The position numbers were made by a program, and so were the translations under genes. This document shows positions 8,825 to 18,100 of a stretch of 64,000 nt of DNA, piece after piece. The notes under the pieces were generated by a model that was not told where the DNA came from, did not search any database, and was given only the letters and a program-made list of their open reading frames with translations. Origin of the DNA: Pseudomonas fluorescens (GTDB taxonomy: Bacteria > Pseudomonadota > Gammaproteobacteria > Pseudomonadales > Pseudomonadaceae); contig NZ_CABVHK010000006.1 of the NCBI RefSeq assembly GCF_902497785.1, positions 248,001 through 312,000 on the forward strand. The letters are read 5' to 3'. Position 1 is the first letter of the stretch; the number at the start of each line of letters is the position of its first letter.

Positions 8825-9394
8825 ATGCGCCGTCTGCTGCTCGCTTTGCCGTTTGCCCTGTTGCCGCTGACCGTCGCCCACGCGGCGGATGAACATGATC
8901 ACGACCATGAGCACGGCAGCCTCGGCGCCCACGAGCACGGTGTCGGGCGCCTGAACGCGGCGCTGGACGGTCAGACCCTGGAGCTGGAACTGGAAAGCCC
9001 GGCGATGAACCTGGTGGGTTTCGAACACGCCGCGGCCACCGATGCCGACAAAGCCAAGGTCGCCGCCGTCCGTGCGCAGCTGGAAAAACCACAGACCCTG
9101 TTCAACCTGCCAAAAGCCGCCGGATGCGTGGTCGCGGCCCAGGAACTGGAAAGCCCGCTGTTCGGCGACAAGCCGGATGCCGACGATGCCAAAGACGAGC
9201 ATCACCACGACCACAGCGAAATTCACGCTCACTATCAGTTCACGTGTGCGACCCCTGGTGCACTGAAAAGCCTCGATCTGGCAAACATTTTCAACACGTT
9301 CCCGGCGACTCAGAAAATTCAGGTACAACTGATCGGCCCGAGCGGGCAGCAAGGCGTCGAAGTGACAGCCAAGGCGCCAGCCCTTAAATTTTGA
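8825..9394 (+). CDS. Histidine-rich periplasmic protein, DUF2796 (ZrgA-like)
   Basis: A 189-residue exported protein with a signal peptide ending at AHA/AD near residue 20. Two histidine clusters are present: residues 24-38 (EHDHDHEHG...HEHG) and around residues 122-134 (EHHHDHSEIHAH), well suited to bind zinc. It matches the DUF2796/ZrgA family, linked to zinc uptake in Vibrio and Pseudomonas. It heads the operon with the ABC transporter genes and follows a candidate Zur box. A REP element separates it from the ATPase gene. Confidence 0.87.
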   Translation: MRRLLLALPFALLPLTVAHAADEHDHDHEHGSLGAHEHGVGRLNAALDGQTLELELESPAMNLVGFEHAAATDADKAKVAAVRAQLEKPQTLFNLPKAAGCVVAAQELESPLFGDKPDADDAKDEHHHDHSEIHAHYQFTCATPGALKSLDLANIFNTFPATQKIQVQLIGPSGQQGVEVTAKAPALKF

Positions 9395-9410
9395 TCCCAC
9401 CCCGGATCCC

Positions 9411-9492
9411 TGTAGGAGCTGCCGAGTGCAACGAGGCTGCGATCTTTTGCCGTTAAAAGATCGCAGCCTCGTTGCACTCGACAGCTCCTACA
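9411..9492. repeat. REP-type inverted repeat inside the zinc-type operon
   Basis: Arms starting TGTAGGAGCTGCCGAGTGC pair with the complement over more than 30 bases with a short loop at TTTTGCCGTTAAAA. This arm sequence (GAGTGCAACGAGGCTGCG) differs inside the arm from the common unit while keeping the ends, with matching changes on both sides. The hairpin would separate the abundant periplasmic protein message from the transporter message. Confidence 0.9.
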
Positions 9493-9520
9493 GGCCCTCA
9501 GCATTCGTGAAACCGGTGTT

Positions 9521-10231
9521 ATGACCCAAGCACTCATCGAACTGTCCGACCTGGGCTTCAGTTGGCCCGGTCACCCGCCACTGCTGGATATCCCGGCGTT
9601 TCGTCTGGAACCGGGGGAAACCCTGTTCCTCAAAGGCCCGAGCGGCAGTGGCAAGACCACCTTGCTCGGCCTGCTCGGCGGCGTGCAGAAACCGGATCGC
9701 GGCAGCATTCGCCTGCTCGGCCAGGAACTGACCGAACTCGGTGCCGGCGCCCGCGATCGTTTCCGCGTCGATCACACCGGCTACATTTTCCAGCAGTTCA
9801 ACCTGCTGCCGTTTCTCTCGGTGCGCGAGAACGTCGAGTTGCCCTGCCACTTCTCAACACTGCGCGCCGAGCGAGCGATCCAGCGTCACGGCAGCGTCGA
9901 TCAGGCCGCCGCTACCCTGCTCGCGCACTTGGGCCTGAGGGACGAAAGTATCCTCAAGCGCCGCGCCGATTCGCTGTCCATCGGCCAGCAACAACGCGTC
10001 GCCGCCGCCCGCGCCTTGATCGGTCAGCCGGAACTGGTGATCGCCGACGAACCGACGTCCGCGCTGGATTACGACGCACGCGAAAACTTCATTCGCCTGC
10101 TGTTCGCCGAATGCCGCGAAGCCGGGTCGAGCCTGCTGTTTGTCAGCCATGACCAGAGCCTCGCACCGCTGTTCGATCGCCACCTGTCGCTGGCCGATCT
10201 CAATCGCGCCGCCACTCCGTCCGAGGTCTGA
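9521..10231 (+). CDS. ABC transporter ATP-binding protein, LolD/MacB-type
   Basis: A 236-residue ATPase with Walker A GPSGSGKTT near residue 40, signature SIGQQQRVAAARAL near residue 155, and Walker B LVIADEPTSALD. The YIFQQFNLLPFLSVRENVELP stretch and overall length put it with LolD/FtsE/MacB ATPases rather than with classical importers. With the FtsX-like permease that follows after one base it should form a membrane complex that works on periplasmic substrates, probably in zinc supply given the neighbours. Export, lipoprotein release or mechanotransmission cannot be told apart from the sequence. Confidence 0.9.
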   Translation: MTQALIELSDLGFSWPGHPPLLDIPAFRLEPGETLFLKGPSGSGKTTLLGLLGGVQKPDRGSIRLLGQELTELGAGARDRFRVDHTGYIFQQFNLLPFLSVRENVELPCHFSTLRAERAIQRHGSVDQAAATLLAHLGLRDESILKRRADSLSIGQQQRVAAARALIGQPELVIADEPTSALDYDARENFIRLLFAECREAGSSLLFVSHDQSLAPLFDRHLSLADLNRAATPSEV

Positions 10232-10232
10232 G

Positions 10233-11498
10233 ATGTATTTGTTTCGTCTAGCCATGGCCAGCCTGGCTAACCGCCGCTTCACCGCGATCCTCACCGCGTT
10301 TGCCATTGCCCTGTCGGTCTGCCTGCTATTGGCGGTGGAGCGGGTGCGCACCGAAGCCAAGGCCAGTTTTGCCAGCACCATCAGCGGCACTGACCTGATC
10401 GTCGGCGCACGCTCCGGCTCGGTGAACCTGCTGCTGTATTCGGTGTTTCGCATCGGCAACGCCACCAACAACATCCGCTGGGACAGCTTCGAACATTTTG
10501 CCAATAACCCGAAAGTGAAGTGGGCGATCCCGATGTCCCTCGGCGATTCCCATCGCGGTTATCGAGTGATGGGCACCACCGAGGCGTACTTCGAGCATTA
10601 CCAGTACGGACGGCAACAACACCTGGAACTGGCCGATGGCCGCGCCTTCGCCAGCGATCCGTTCGAGGTGGTGCTCGGCGCCGAAGTGGCCGAAGCACTG
10701 CACTACACACTCGGTGAAAAACTGGTGCTGGCCCACGGCGTGGCGGTGATCAGCCTGGTCAAGCACGACGACAAACCGTTCACCGTGGTCGGCATTCTCA
10801 AACGCACCGGCACCCCGGTGGACCGCACGCTGCACATCAGCCTCGGCGGTATGGAAGCGATTCACGTCGACTGGCACAACGGCGTGCCGGCGCGGGGAAA
10901 TGGGCGCATCAGTGCCGATCAGGCGCGCAACATGGACTTGACGCCGCAAGCGATCACCGCGTTCATGCTCGGCCTCAACAGCAAGATTTCGACCTTCGCG
11001 CTGCAACGTGAAATCAACGAATTCCGTGGCGAGCCGATGCTGGCAATCTTGCCGGGCGTGGCGTTGCAAGAGTTGTGGAGTTTGATGAGCACCGCAGAAA
11101 AAGCCTTGTTCGTGGTCTCGCTGTTTGTGGTGCTGACCGGGTTGATCGGCATGCTCACGGCGATCCTCACCAGCCTCAATGAACGTCGACGCGAGATGGC
11201 GATTCTGCGTTCGGTGGGCGCGCGGCCCTGGCACATCGCGACTTTGCTGGTGCTCGAGGCGTTTGCCCTGGCGTTGTCCGGGGTGATTGCCGGCGTGGCC
11301 TTGCTGTATGTGGGCATCGCTGCCGCGCAGGGTTATGTGCAGGCCAATTACGGCCTGTATTTGCCGCTGGCCTGGCCAAGCGAATATGAATGGACGCTGC
11401 TCGGTGGCATCCTGAGCGCCGCGCTGCTGATGGGCAGCGTGCCGGCCTGGCGTGCGTACCGCCAATCCCTGGCCGATGGTTTGTCGATTCGTTTATGA
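10233..11498 (+). CDS. ABC transporter permease, MacB/FtsX-like
   Basis: A 421-residue inner-membrane protein with an N-terminal membrane helix (LANRRFTAILTAFAIALSVCLLLAV), a large periplasmic MacB_PCD domain (residues about 45-280), and three C-terminal helices of the FtsX fold that include the cytoplasmic coupling motif LNERRREMAILRSVGARP. The ATG follows the ATPase stop by one base (TGAG then ATG). It is the partner of the preceding ATPase. The corresponding P. aeruginosa genes are zinc-responsive. Confidence 0.9.
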   Translation: MYLFRLAMASLANRRFTAILTAFAIALSVCLLLAVERVRTEAKASFASTISGTDLIVGARSGSVNLLLYSVFRIGNATNNIRWDSFEHFANNPKVKWAIPMSLGDSHRGYRVMGTTEAYFEHYQYGRQQHLELADGRAFASDPFEVVLGAEVAEALHYTLGEKLVLAHGVAVISLVKHDDKPFTVVGILKRTGTPVDRTLHISLGGMEAIHVDWHNGVPARGNGRISADQARNMDLTPQAITAFMLGLNSKISTFALQREINEFRGEPMLAILPGVALQELWSLMSTAEKALFVVSLFVVLTGLIGMLTAILTSLNERRREMAILRSVGARPWHIATLLVLEAFALALSGVIAGVALLYVGIAAAQGYVQANYGLYLPLAWPSEYEWTLLGGILSAALLMGSVPAWRAYRQSLADGLSIRL

Positions 11499-11508
11499 GG
11501 ACGTGAAA

Positions 11509-12030
11509 ATGATGCCCCGCGCTTTGCTTGCGCTGTTGATGCTGGTCGCCCTGCCACTGTGGGCGGCCGAGCCGAAAGAGCTGACGTGGTCGGAAATGAT
11601 CCCGCCGGACGCCATGCCGGAAGTCCCGAACATGACGCCACTGCACGACATGTCGCAGATGAGCAGCACGTTGTCTGCGGAGTCGGCGCCAGCGGTGAAG
11701 CAGGACATGCCCAACGCGCCGGTGGTGAAGAGCCTCGACGGTCAGAACATTCGCTTGCCGGGTTACATTGTGCCGCTGGAAGTGAGCGAAGAAGGTCGCA
11801 CCACGGAGTTTTTGCTGGTGCCGTATTTCGGCGCCTGCATTCACGTTCCGCCACCGCCGTCGAACCAGATCGTGCATGTGAACAGCGCAGTCGGGGTGAA
11901 ACTGGACGAGCTGTATCAGCCGTACTGGATCGAGGGCGCGTTGCAGGTGAAAGCATCGACCAGCGAGCTGGCGGATGCCGGGTATCAGATGCAGGCGGAC
12001 AAGATTTATGTGTATGAATTGCCGGAGTGA
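11509..12030 (+). CDS. DUF3299 exported protein
   Basis: A 174-residue protein with a signal peptide cleaved near residue 19 (LPLWA/AEPKE). The conserved part begins at IRLPGYIVPLEVSEEG and contains the Cys in PYFGACIHVPPPPSNQIVH, typical of DUF3299 proteins, which are often encoded beside MacB-like transporters; the function is unknown. Two successive ATG codons are possible starts (11509 and 11512), both after GAGGA. It closes the zinc-type operon, with an 11-base gap to the permease. Confidence 0.85.
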   Translation: MMPRALLALLMLVALPLWAAEPKELTWSEMIPPDAMPEVPNMTPLHDMSQMSSTLSAESAPAVKQDMPNAPVVKSLDGQNIRLPGYIVPLEVSEEGRTTEFLLVPYFGACIHVPPPPSNQIVHVNSAVGVKLDELYQPYWIEGALQVKASTSELADAGYQMQADKIYVYELPE

Positions 12031-12062
12031 ATCCCGGTAGCCGTTGTGCTGTTGGAATTGCC

Positions 12063-12137
12063 AAAAGATCGCAGCCTTCGGCAGCTCCTACGTTGATCGC
12101 GTGCAAACGTAGGAGCTGCCGAAGGCTGCGATCTTTT
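12063..12137. repeat. REP-type inverted repeat, GCTGCCGAAGGCTGCG family
   Basis: Perfect arms AAAAGATCGCAGCCTTCGGC...and complement of about 29 bases with a 17-base loop, directly after the DUF3299 gene and before the oprG promoter. It is nearly identical to the elements at 7226 and 43008 and may end or stabilise the upstream transcript. Confidence 0.92.
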
Positions 12138-12155
12138 AAGGCCATCACCGTTTCA

Positions 12156-12197
12156 TTGAGCTGAGTCAAAAGACCCGCCCGGCCCCCTCCGTACCAT
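12156..12197 (+). promoter_or_regulatory. Candidate ANR (FNR-type) box and -10 element of oprG
   Basis: TTGAGCTGAGTCAA at 12156-12169 keeps the TTGA-N6-TCAA core of the ANR/FNR box. A -10-like TACCAT lies at 12192-12197. If transcription starts seven bases further on, near 12204, the box is centred at about -41.5, the classic class II activator position. OprG of P. aeruginosa is known to be induced anaerobically through ANR, which fits. Confidence 0.6.
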
Positions 12198-12234
12198 TGG
12201 ACATCAAACATTTTTAACGTCCTTTGGAGCCCCC

Positions 12235-12933
12235 ATGCACAAGTCCTTGCTCAGCGCTTCGCTGTTTGCCCTCGCGCTCGCAGCCCCTCTCGCCCATGCC
12301 CACGAGGCTGGCGACATCATCGTTCGTGCCGGTGCAATCACCGTCAACCCGAAAGCCGACAGCTCCAGCGTCAAGGTCGATCAAGGCCCGCTGAAGGGCG
12401 CCGATCTGGGTGGCAAGGCCACCATGAGCAGCGACACGCAACTGGGTCTGAACTTCGCCTACATGCTCAACAGCCACTGGGGCGTCGAGCTGCTCGCGGC
12501 CTCGCCGTTCGAGCATGACGTGAAGATCAAAGGCACCGCCCTCGGCGCGGCCAACGGCAAACTCGGCTCCCTGAAACACCTGCCGCCAACGTTGAGCGTC
12601 GTGTACTACCCACTGGAGGCGAAGTCCGCATTCCAGCCATACGTGGGCGCCGGTATCAACTACACCTGGATCTACGACGAGCACGTCAGTAGCGAAGCCC
12701 AGGCCAACGGCTTCAGCAACTTCAAGGCAAAAAACTCCTGGGGCATGGCGTTCCAGGTCGGTGCTGACTACATGATCACCGACAACATCATGCTCAACGC
12801 CCAAGTGCGTTACATCGATATCGACACCCAGGCAACCGTAGAAAACAACGCCGTCGCCCCGGGCACTCGGGCCAAGGTCAATGTCGATGTTGATCCGTTC
12901 ATCTACATGGTCGGGCTTGGTTACAAGTTCTAA
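12235..12933 (+). CDS. oprG: Outer-membrane protein OprG (OmpW family)
   Basis: A 232-residue eight-stranded beta-barrel of the outer membrane, thought to pass small hydrophobic or amino-acid substrates. The signal peptide ends at residue 22 (APLAHA), followed by HEAGDIIVRAGAITVNPKADSS, the usual OmpW start, and the protein ends in an aromatic terminal strand (VGLGYKF) as expected for barrel assembly. It has its own promoter region with a candidate ANR box. It is adjacent to the zinc-type operon, as in P. aeruginosa. Confidence 0.95.
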   Translation: MHKSLLSASLFALALAAPLAHAHEAGDIIVRAGAITVNPKADSSSVKVDQGPLKGADLGGKATMSSDTQLGLNFAYMLNSHWGVELLAASPFEHDVKIKGTALGAANGKLGSLKHLPPTLSVVYYPLEAKSAFQPYVGAGINYTWIYDEHVSSEAQANGFSNFKAKNSWGMAFQVGADYMITDNIMLNAQVRYIDIDTQATVENNAVAPGTRAKVNVDVDPFIYMVGLGYKF

Positions 12934-12965
12934 AATCGTTCACGTGGTGGGAACGAACCGTAAAC

Positions 12966-13068
12966 CTGTAGGAGCGAGCTTGCTCGCGATGGACGAAAAC
13001 GATGACGCGCTTATTCAGAAAGCCCGCGTTATCGTTAACGCCCATCGCGAGCAAGCTCGCTCCTACAG
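12966..13068. repeat. REP-type inverted repeat, GAGCGAGCTTGCTCGCGAT family
   Basis: Arms CTGTAGGAGCGAGCTTGCTC and complement lie between the convergent oprG and epimerase genes. The right arm overlaps the last codons and supplies the TAG stop of the epimerase gene at 13063-13065. The loop (containing GATGACGCG and GCGTTATCG) resembles that of the element at 31641. Confidence 0.9.
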
Positions 13069-13995
13069 TCGTCCCAACAACCGCGCCAGCCCCACAGTCA
13101 TCGGTGTCTGCTGCGAAGGCGTGAAGCGCTCCAGCAACCGCTGATTATTTGCCCGCGAGTGGCGGATATCGCCGGAACGCGCCGGGCCGTAGCTCACGGG
13201 CGGCAACGCTCCGACCACCACTTTCAGCGCTTCAAGCATCTGCTTGAGACTGGTGGCCTGGTTCCAGCCGACATTGACCGCGCCGACCTCAACCTGGGGT
13301 TTTTCGATGGCTTGCACCAGCAGGTCCACCAAGTCTTCAACGTAGACAAAATCCCGCGTCTGCTCACCATCGCCGAACACAGTGATCGGCAGACCTTTTT
13401 CCGCGCGCTCGCTGAAAATGCTGATGACCCCGGAGTACGGCGAGGACGGATCCTGACGCGGGCCGAAGATGTTGAAGAAGCGGAAAATCACCGGTTCCAG
13501 CGCATGTTCGCGACGATAGAAATCAAAGTAATACTCGCTGGCCAGCTTGTCCGACGCATACGGTGTCAACGGTGCCTTGGGCGTGTCTTCGTCGATCGAT
13601 TCGCCTTCGCCATTGTTGCCATAAACCGCCGCGCTGGAGGCGAACAGCACGCGCTTGACGCCGCTCTGGCGCATGGCTTCGCAGACATTCAGCGTGCCAA
13701 TGAAGTTGCTCTGGTGCGTCTTCACCGGATCGTCCACCGAGGCTTGCACCGAAGCCACCGCCGCCAGATGCGCGACCGCACTGCAACCGACCATCGCCCG
13801 CGCAACCAATGCCGCATCGGCGACGTCGCCAACAATCAGCTCGACGCGTGGATTATCCAGCGCCAGGTTGCTGCGCTTGCCGGTGGACAGATCATCGAGG
13901 ATCCGCACTGAATGGCCCTTGGCGAGCAAGGCATCGGTAAGGTGCGAGCCGATGAAACCCGCGCCGCCAGTGATCAAAACAGGGTTGTCAGCCAT
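13063..13995 (-). CDS. NAD-dependent epimerase/dehydratase (UDP-glucose 4-epimerase-like)
   Basis: A 310-residue extended short-chain dehydrogenase. The NAD-binding motif GGAGFIGSHL is at residues 9-18; the catalytic triad is SSAAVYG with YASDK (Tyr and Lys), and RFFNIFGPRQDP follows the pattern of sugar-nucleotide epimerases. The likely substrate is a nucleotide sugar, but it cannot be specified. The ATG at 13993-13995 gives MADNPVLITGGAG. It overlaps the upstream reductase-like gene by eight bases, so the two are one unit. Its stop codon is in a REP element. Confidence 0.88.
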   Translation of the reverse strand: MADNPVLITGGAGFIGSHLTDALLAKGHSVRILDDLSTGKRSNLALDNPRVELIVGDVADAALVARAMVGCSAVAHLAAVASVQASVDDPVKTHQSNFIGTLNVCEAMRQSGVKRVLFASSAAVYGNNGEGESIDEDTPKAPLTPYASDKLASEYYFDFYRREHALEPVIFRFFNIFGPRQDPSSPYSGVISIFSERAEKGLPITVFGDGEQTRDFVYVEDLVDLLVQAIEKPQVEVGAVNVGWNQATSLKQMLEALKVVVGALPPVSYGPARSGDIRHSRANNQRLLERFTPSQQTPMTVGLARLLGRL

Positions 13996-14872
13996 GGCGA
14001 TAGAACCTGTCCAGTAAGCCCGGGAGTGCCGCACGCCAGGCGCGTGGCTTGATCCCGAAGGTGTGGAGGATTTTCTTGCAGGCCAGCACCGCGTGTTGCG
14101 GTTCTTCGGCAGCGTCCGGGCGCGCGGCGTGAGCCTGGGCGGTCGGCGCTTCGATGGCCAGTTCGTGCAGGCTGCGCGCTTCGGTGAGAATCGCCTGCCC
14201 CAGCGCCAGCGGCGTGGTCGCCTCATGCCCGGCGTAGTGGTAGGTGCCCCACAGCGGCGCCGAACAATCGAGTTGCTTGAGCACCGAAATGATCACCCGG
14301 GCCGCGTCGTCCACCGGTGTCGGGTTGCCCCGACGATCATCGGCCATCAGCAATTCATCCGGTTTCTCGGCGCGGGACAGAAAACGCCCGAGGGTGCCGT
14401 CAGGGCTGTCATCAAGCAACCAGCCGAAGCGCAGCAACACGTGCTGCGGGCAGGTCGCACGCACGCTTTGCTCGATGCGCCACAGCGCTTGCCCGCGCAG
14501 GCCCAGCGGCACCGGTTCGTCTTTTTCACTGTAGGCGGTCGCACGGGAGCCGTCGAACACGCGATAGCTCGAGGGTTGCAGCAGAACGATGTTGTGATGC
14601 TGGCACAGCTCGGCCAGACGCTCGATCGCGCGCTCCTGCCCGGCCAGGCGTTGTTCGCTGACCGTCTCCGCCTGAAACCAGTCGAAGTAGTAGGCGAGGT
14701 TGATCAACGCGTCCGGACGCGTGTCGTCGAGCAGTTGCGTCAGGCTCGCGGCGTCCCAGCCGTCTTGCGGTGGGCGGGGGGCGAGGAAGCCGATGTCTTC
14801 CTCCGCACCGAGGCGAATCAGCGCCTGCCCAAGGGCATTTCCGCCGCCCAGTAACATAAGGCGCATTCGCAT
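13988..14872 (-). CDS. Sugar nucleotide-binding / dTDP-4-dehydrorhamnose reductase-like protein
   Basis: A 295-residue Rossmann-fold protein of the RmlD-like SDR type. The N-terminus MRMRLMLLGGGNALGQALI holds a glycine-rich nucleotide motif; ALINLAYYFDWFQAE, LLQPSSYRVFDGS and YHYAGHEATTPLALGQAI match the family pattern, but the usual YxxxK is replaced by a less clear S-Y-R-V-F arrangement, so activity is uncertain. Starts at 14872 or 14866 are both possible. It is probably the first gene of a two-gene operon with the epimerase. The promoter should lie in the 325-base gap to lhr. Confidence 0.8.
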   Translation of the reverse strand: MRMRLMLLGGGNALGQALIRLGAEEDIGFLAPRPPQDGWDAASLTQLLDDTRPDALINLAYYFDWFQAETVSEQRLAGQERAIERLAELCQHHNIVLLQPSSYRVFDGSRATAYSEKDEPVPLGLRGQALWRIEQSVRATCPQHVLLRFGWLLDDSPDGTLGRFLSRAEKPDELLMADDRRGNPTPVDDAARVIISVLKQLDCSAPLWGTYHYAGHEATTPLALGQAILTEARSLHELAIEAPTAQAHAARPDAAEEPQHAVLACKKILHTFGIKPRAWRAALPGLLDRFYRHG

Positions 14873-15197
14873 AAAGTCAGCAGGCCCAGTCTGATTGAAA
14901 CAATGGCGTAATCGACACCGCTTGCGGGCGATGCCGTCGAGAGTTGCCGGAATCGTTGCATTTTGCGGGTTTAGTGCGCAACCGTCATCCGTAAAGTGTA
15001 GATCCCTGGGATTTGTGGCGCTGCTGATAACCCCATCGCGAGCAAGCTCGCTCCCACAGGGATCTTCTGTGAATGCAATATTGATGAACAACCAAGAATA
15101 CTGTGGGAGCGAGCTTGCTCGCGATGGGGCCTTCAGCATCGGCGAAGCTCTTGAGCGGTACTTGCAACTTCACGGCCTCACCCGCATAACTCAAACC
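14873..15197. other. Intergenic region between divergent genes (325 bases)
   Basis: The gap separates the minus-strand reductase-like gene from the plus-strand lhr gene, so it must contain the promoters of both. Apart from one REP element (15031-15129) I see no gene and no convincing operator. Open reading frames running through the REP are artefacts of its sequence. Confidence 0.6.
15031..15129. repeat. REP-type inverted repeat, GTGGGAGCGAGCTTGCTCGCGA family
   Basis: Arms CCCCATCGCGAGCAAGCTCG...and complement of about 29 bases enclose a 40-base loop. It lies between two divergent genes, an unusual place for REPs, which favour 3' ends. Confidence 0.92.
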
Positions 15198-18100
15198 ATG
15201 AACCTGCCCATCCCCGCAGACAGTGCCCTGAACGGCTTTCACCCCGCCGTCAGCGCCTGGTTCCACAACACCTTCCCGACGGTCACCGCCGCCCAGGCCC
15301 GGGCGTGGCCGCTGATTCGCCAACACCGCTCGACCCTGATCGCCGCGCCCACCGGCTCTGGCAAAACCCTCACCGCGTTCCTCGCGGTCATTGACGATCT
15401 GGTGCATCGCGGCCTGGAAACACCTGGCGGTCTACCCGACGAAACGCTGGTGGTCTACGTCTCGCCACTGAAGGCCTTGTCCAACGACATCCAGATCAAC
15501 CTGCAAAATCCGCTGGCCGGCATTACCGAACAGCTGCGAGCGATGGGCTTGCCGCAATTGCAGATCAACACCGCCGTGCGCACCGGCGATACGCCGCAAA
15601 AAGAGCGCACGGCGATGCGTAAAAACGCGCCGCACATCCTGGTCACCACCCCGGAATCCCTTTACGTGCTGCTCGGTTCCGACTCCGGCCGCAAAATGCT
15701 CGGCACCACGCGCACGGTGATTGTCGATGAAATACACGCCATCGCCGCCGGCAAACGCGGTAGCCATCTGGCTCTGAGCCTGGAGCGTCTGCAGGCCTTG
15801 TGTGCCACGCCGTTGATGCGCATTGGCCTGTCCGCCACGCAAAAACCTATTGATGCGGTCGCGCGTTTTCTGGTCGGCCGTGACCGCGACTGCGACATCA
15901 TCGACATCGGCCACGCCCGTCCCCGGGATCTGGGCATCGAAGTGCCGCCGGTGCCGTTGTCAGCGGTGATGGCCAACGATGTGTGGGAATTGGTCTACGA
16001 CCGCCTCGCCGCCCTCGCCCGCGAACACCGCACCACACTGATTTTCGTCAACACCCGGCGTCTGGCCGAACGCTTGAGCCGACACTTGAGCGAGCGCCTT
16101 GGCAAGGAAGCGGTCGCCGCCCACCACGGCAGCCTGGCCAAGGAGTTTCGCCTGGACGCCGAACAGCGACTCAAGCGCGGCGACCTGCAAGTGCTGATCG
16201 CCACGGCGTCGCTGGAACTGGGGATCGACATCGGCGACGTCGATCTGGTCTGCCAGATTGCTTCGCCACGCTCGATTGCCGGGTTCCTGCAACGGGTTGG
16301 CCGTTCCGGGCACCAGGTCGGCGGCACGCCCAAGGGACGGTTGTTCGCCACCACCCGCGACGACCTGATCGAATGCACCGCCCTGCTCGACTGCGTGCGC
16401 CGCGGTGAACTCGACACATTGAACATTCCTCAAGCGCCGCTGGACGTGCTCTCCCAGCAGATCATCGCCGAGGTCAGTTGCCAGGAATGGCAAGAGCAAG
16501 CCTTGCTGGAGATGTTCCGCAAAGCCTCGCCCTACGCCGGTCTTGATGAAAAACATTATCAAGCGCTGCTGCACATGCTCGCCGAGGGCTACAACGGTCG
16601 CCAGGGCATCCGCAGCGCTTTCCTGCACCGCGACGCCGTAACGCGTACTTTGCGCGGTCGGCGTGGCAGCAAGCTGACGGCCGTGACCAGCGGCGGCACC
16701 ATCCCGGACAACGCCGACTACAGCGTTTTGCTGGAGCCGCAAGGGTTGAACATCGGCAGCGTCAACGAAGACTTCGCCGTGGAAAGCATCGCCGGCGATA
16801 TCTTTCAACTGGGCAATACCTCGTACCGAATCCTGCGGGTCGACACCGGCAAGGTCCGGGTCGAAGATGCCCACGGCCAGCCGCCGACCATTCCGTTCTG
16901 GCTCGGCGAAGCGCCGGGGCGCAGCGCTGAATTGTCGTTCGCGGTGGCGCGCCTGCAAGCGCAACTCGACGAATTGTTGGGCGCCACGCCGGGCGACCTG
17001 CAACCCGCCCTCGACTGGCTGACCGGCACCCTCGACCTGAACCTCGCCAGCGCCGAACAACTGGTGGATTACCTCGCCCGCGCGCGCCTGACATTGGGCG
17101 CCCTGCCCTCGCAGGACACCTTGCTGATGGAGCGCTTTTTCGACGAGTCCGGCGGCACGCAGCTGATCATCCACACGCCATTCGGCAGCCGCATCAACCG
17201 CGCCTGGGGTCTGGCCCTGCGCAAGCGTTTCTGCCGCACCTTCAACTTTGAATTACAGGCCGCCGCCAGCGAGGACGCCATCGTCCTGTCGCTGTCCACC
17301 AGCCACAGCTTCGAGCTTGATGAAGTCTGGCGCTACCTGCACAGCAACAGTGCCGAACATCTGCTGATTCAAGCGGTGCTGGACGCGCCGCTGTTCGGCG
17401 TGCGCTGGCGCTGGAACGCCGGGGTCGCGCTGGCGCTGCCGCGTTACACCGGTGGCCGCAAAGTCGCGCCGCAGATTCAACGGATGAAAAGCGAAGACCT
17501 GATCGCCAGCGTGTTTCCCGACCAGATCGCCTGCGTCGAAAACCTCGCCGGCGAGCGCGAGTTGCCCGATCATCCGCTGGTGGAGCAAACCATTGACGAC
17601 TGCCTCCACGAAGCCATGGATTGCGAAGGCTGGCTGACCTTGTTGCGGCGCATGGAGAGCGGCGCCGTCCGCCTGATCAGCCGCGACCTGCCGGCGCCCT
17701 CGCCGCTGGCTGCAGAAATTCTCAGCGCCCGGCCTTACACCTTTCTCGACGACGCGCCGCTCGAAGAGCGCCGTACGCAAGCCGTGCTCAACCGGCGCTG
17801 GACCGATCCGCAGTCCACCGACGACCTTGGCGCGCTGGATGCGGAGGCGATTCAAGCGGTGCGCGACGAAGCCTGGCCAACCCCGACCAGCGTCGATGAA
17901 ATGCATGAAGCGCTGATGAGTCTGGCGTGCATCGCCGAGGCTGAGGCGCAGGCCAATCCGCAGTGGCTTGTATGGCTGAACACGCTCGCCGAGGGCGGTC
18001 GCGCCAGCCGATTGCAGATCAGCGCCGAGCATTCGGTGTGGCTGGCGCTGGAGCGATTGACGTGCCTGCAAGCGGTTTATCCACAGGCGATTTTACGGCC

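Noticed and set aside
14895..15197. N-terminal extension of lhr by 101 codons
   Set aside because: The extension runs through a REP element and reads REP-derived residues; the family N-terminus matches the ATG at 15198.
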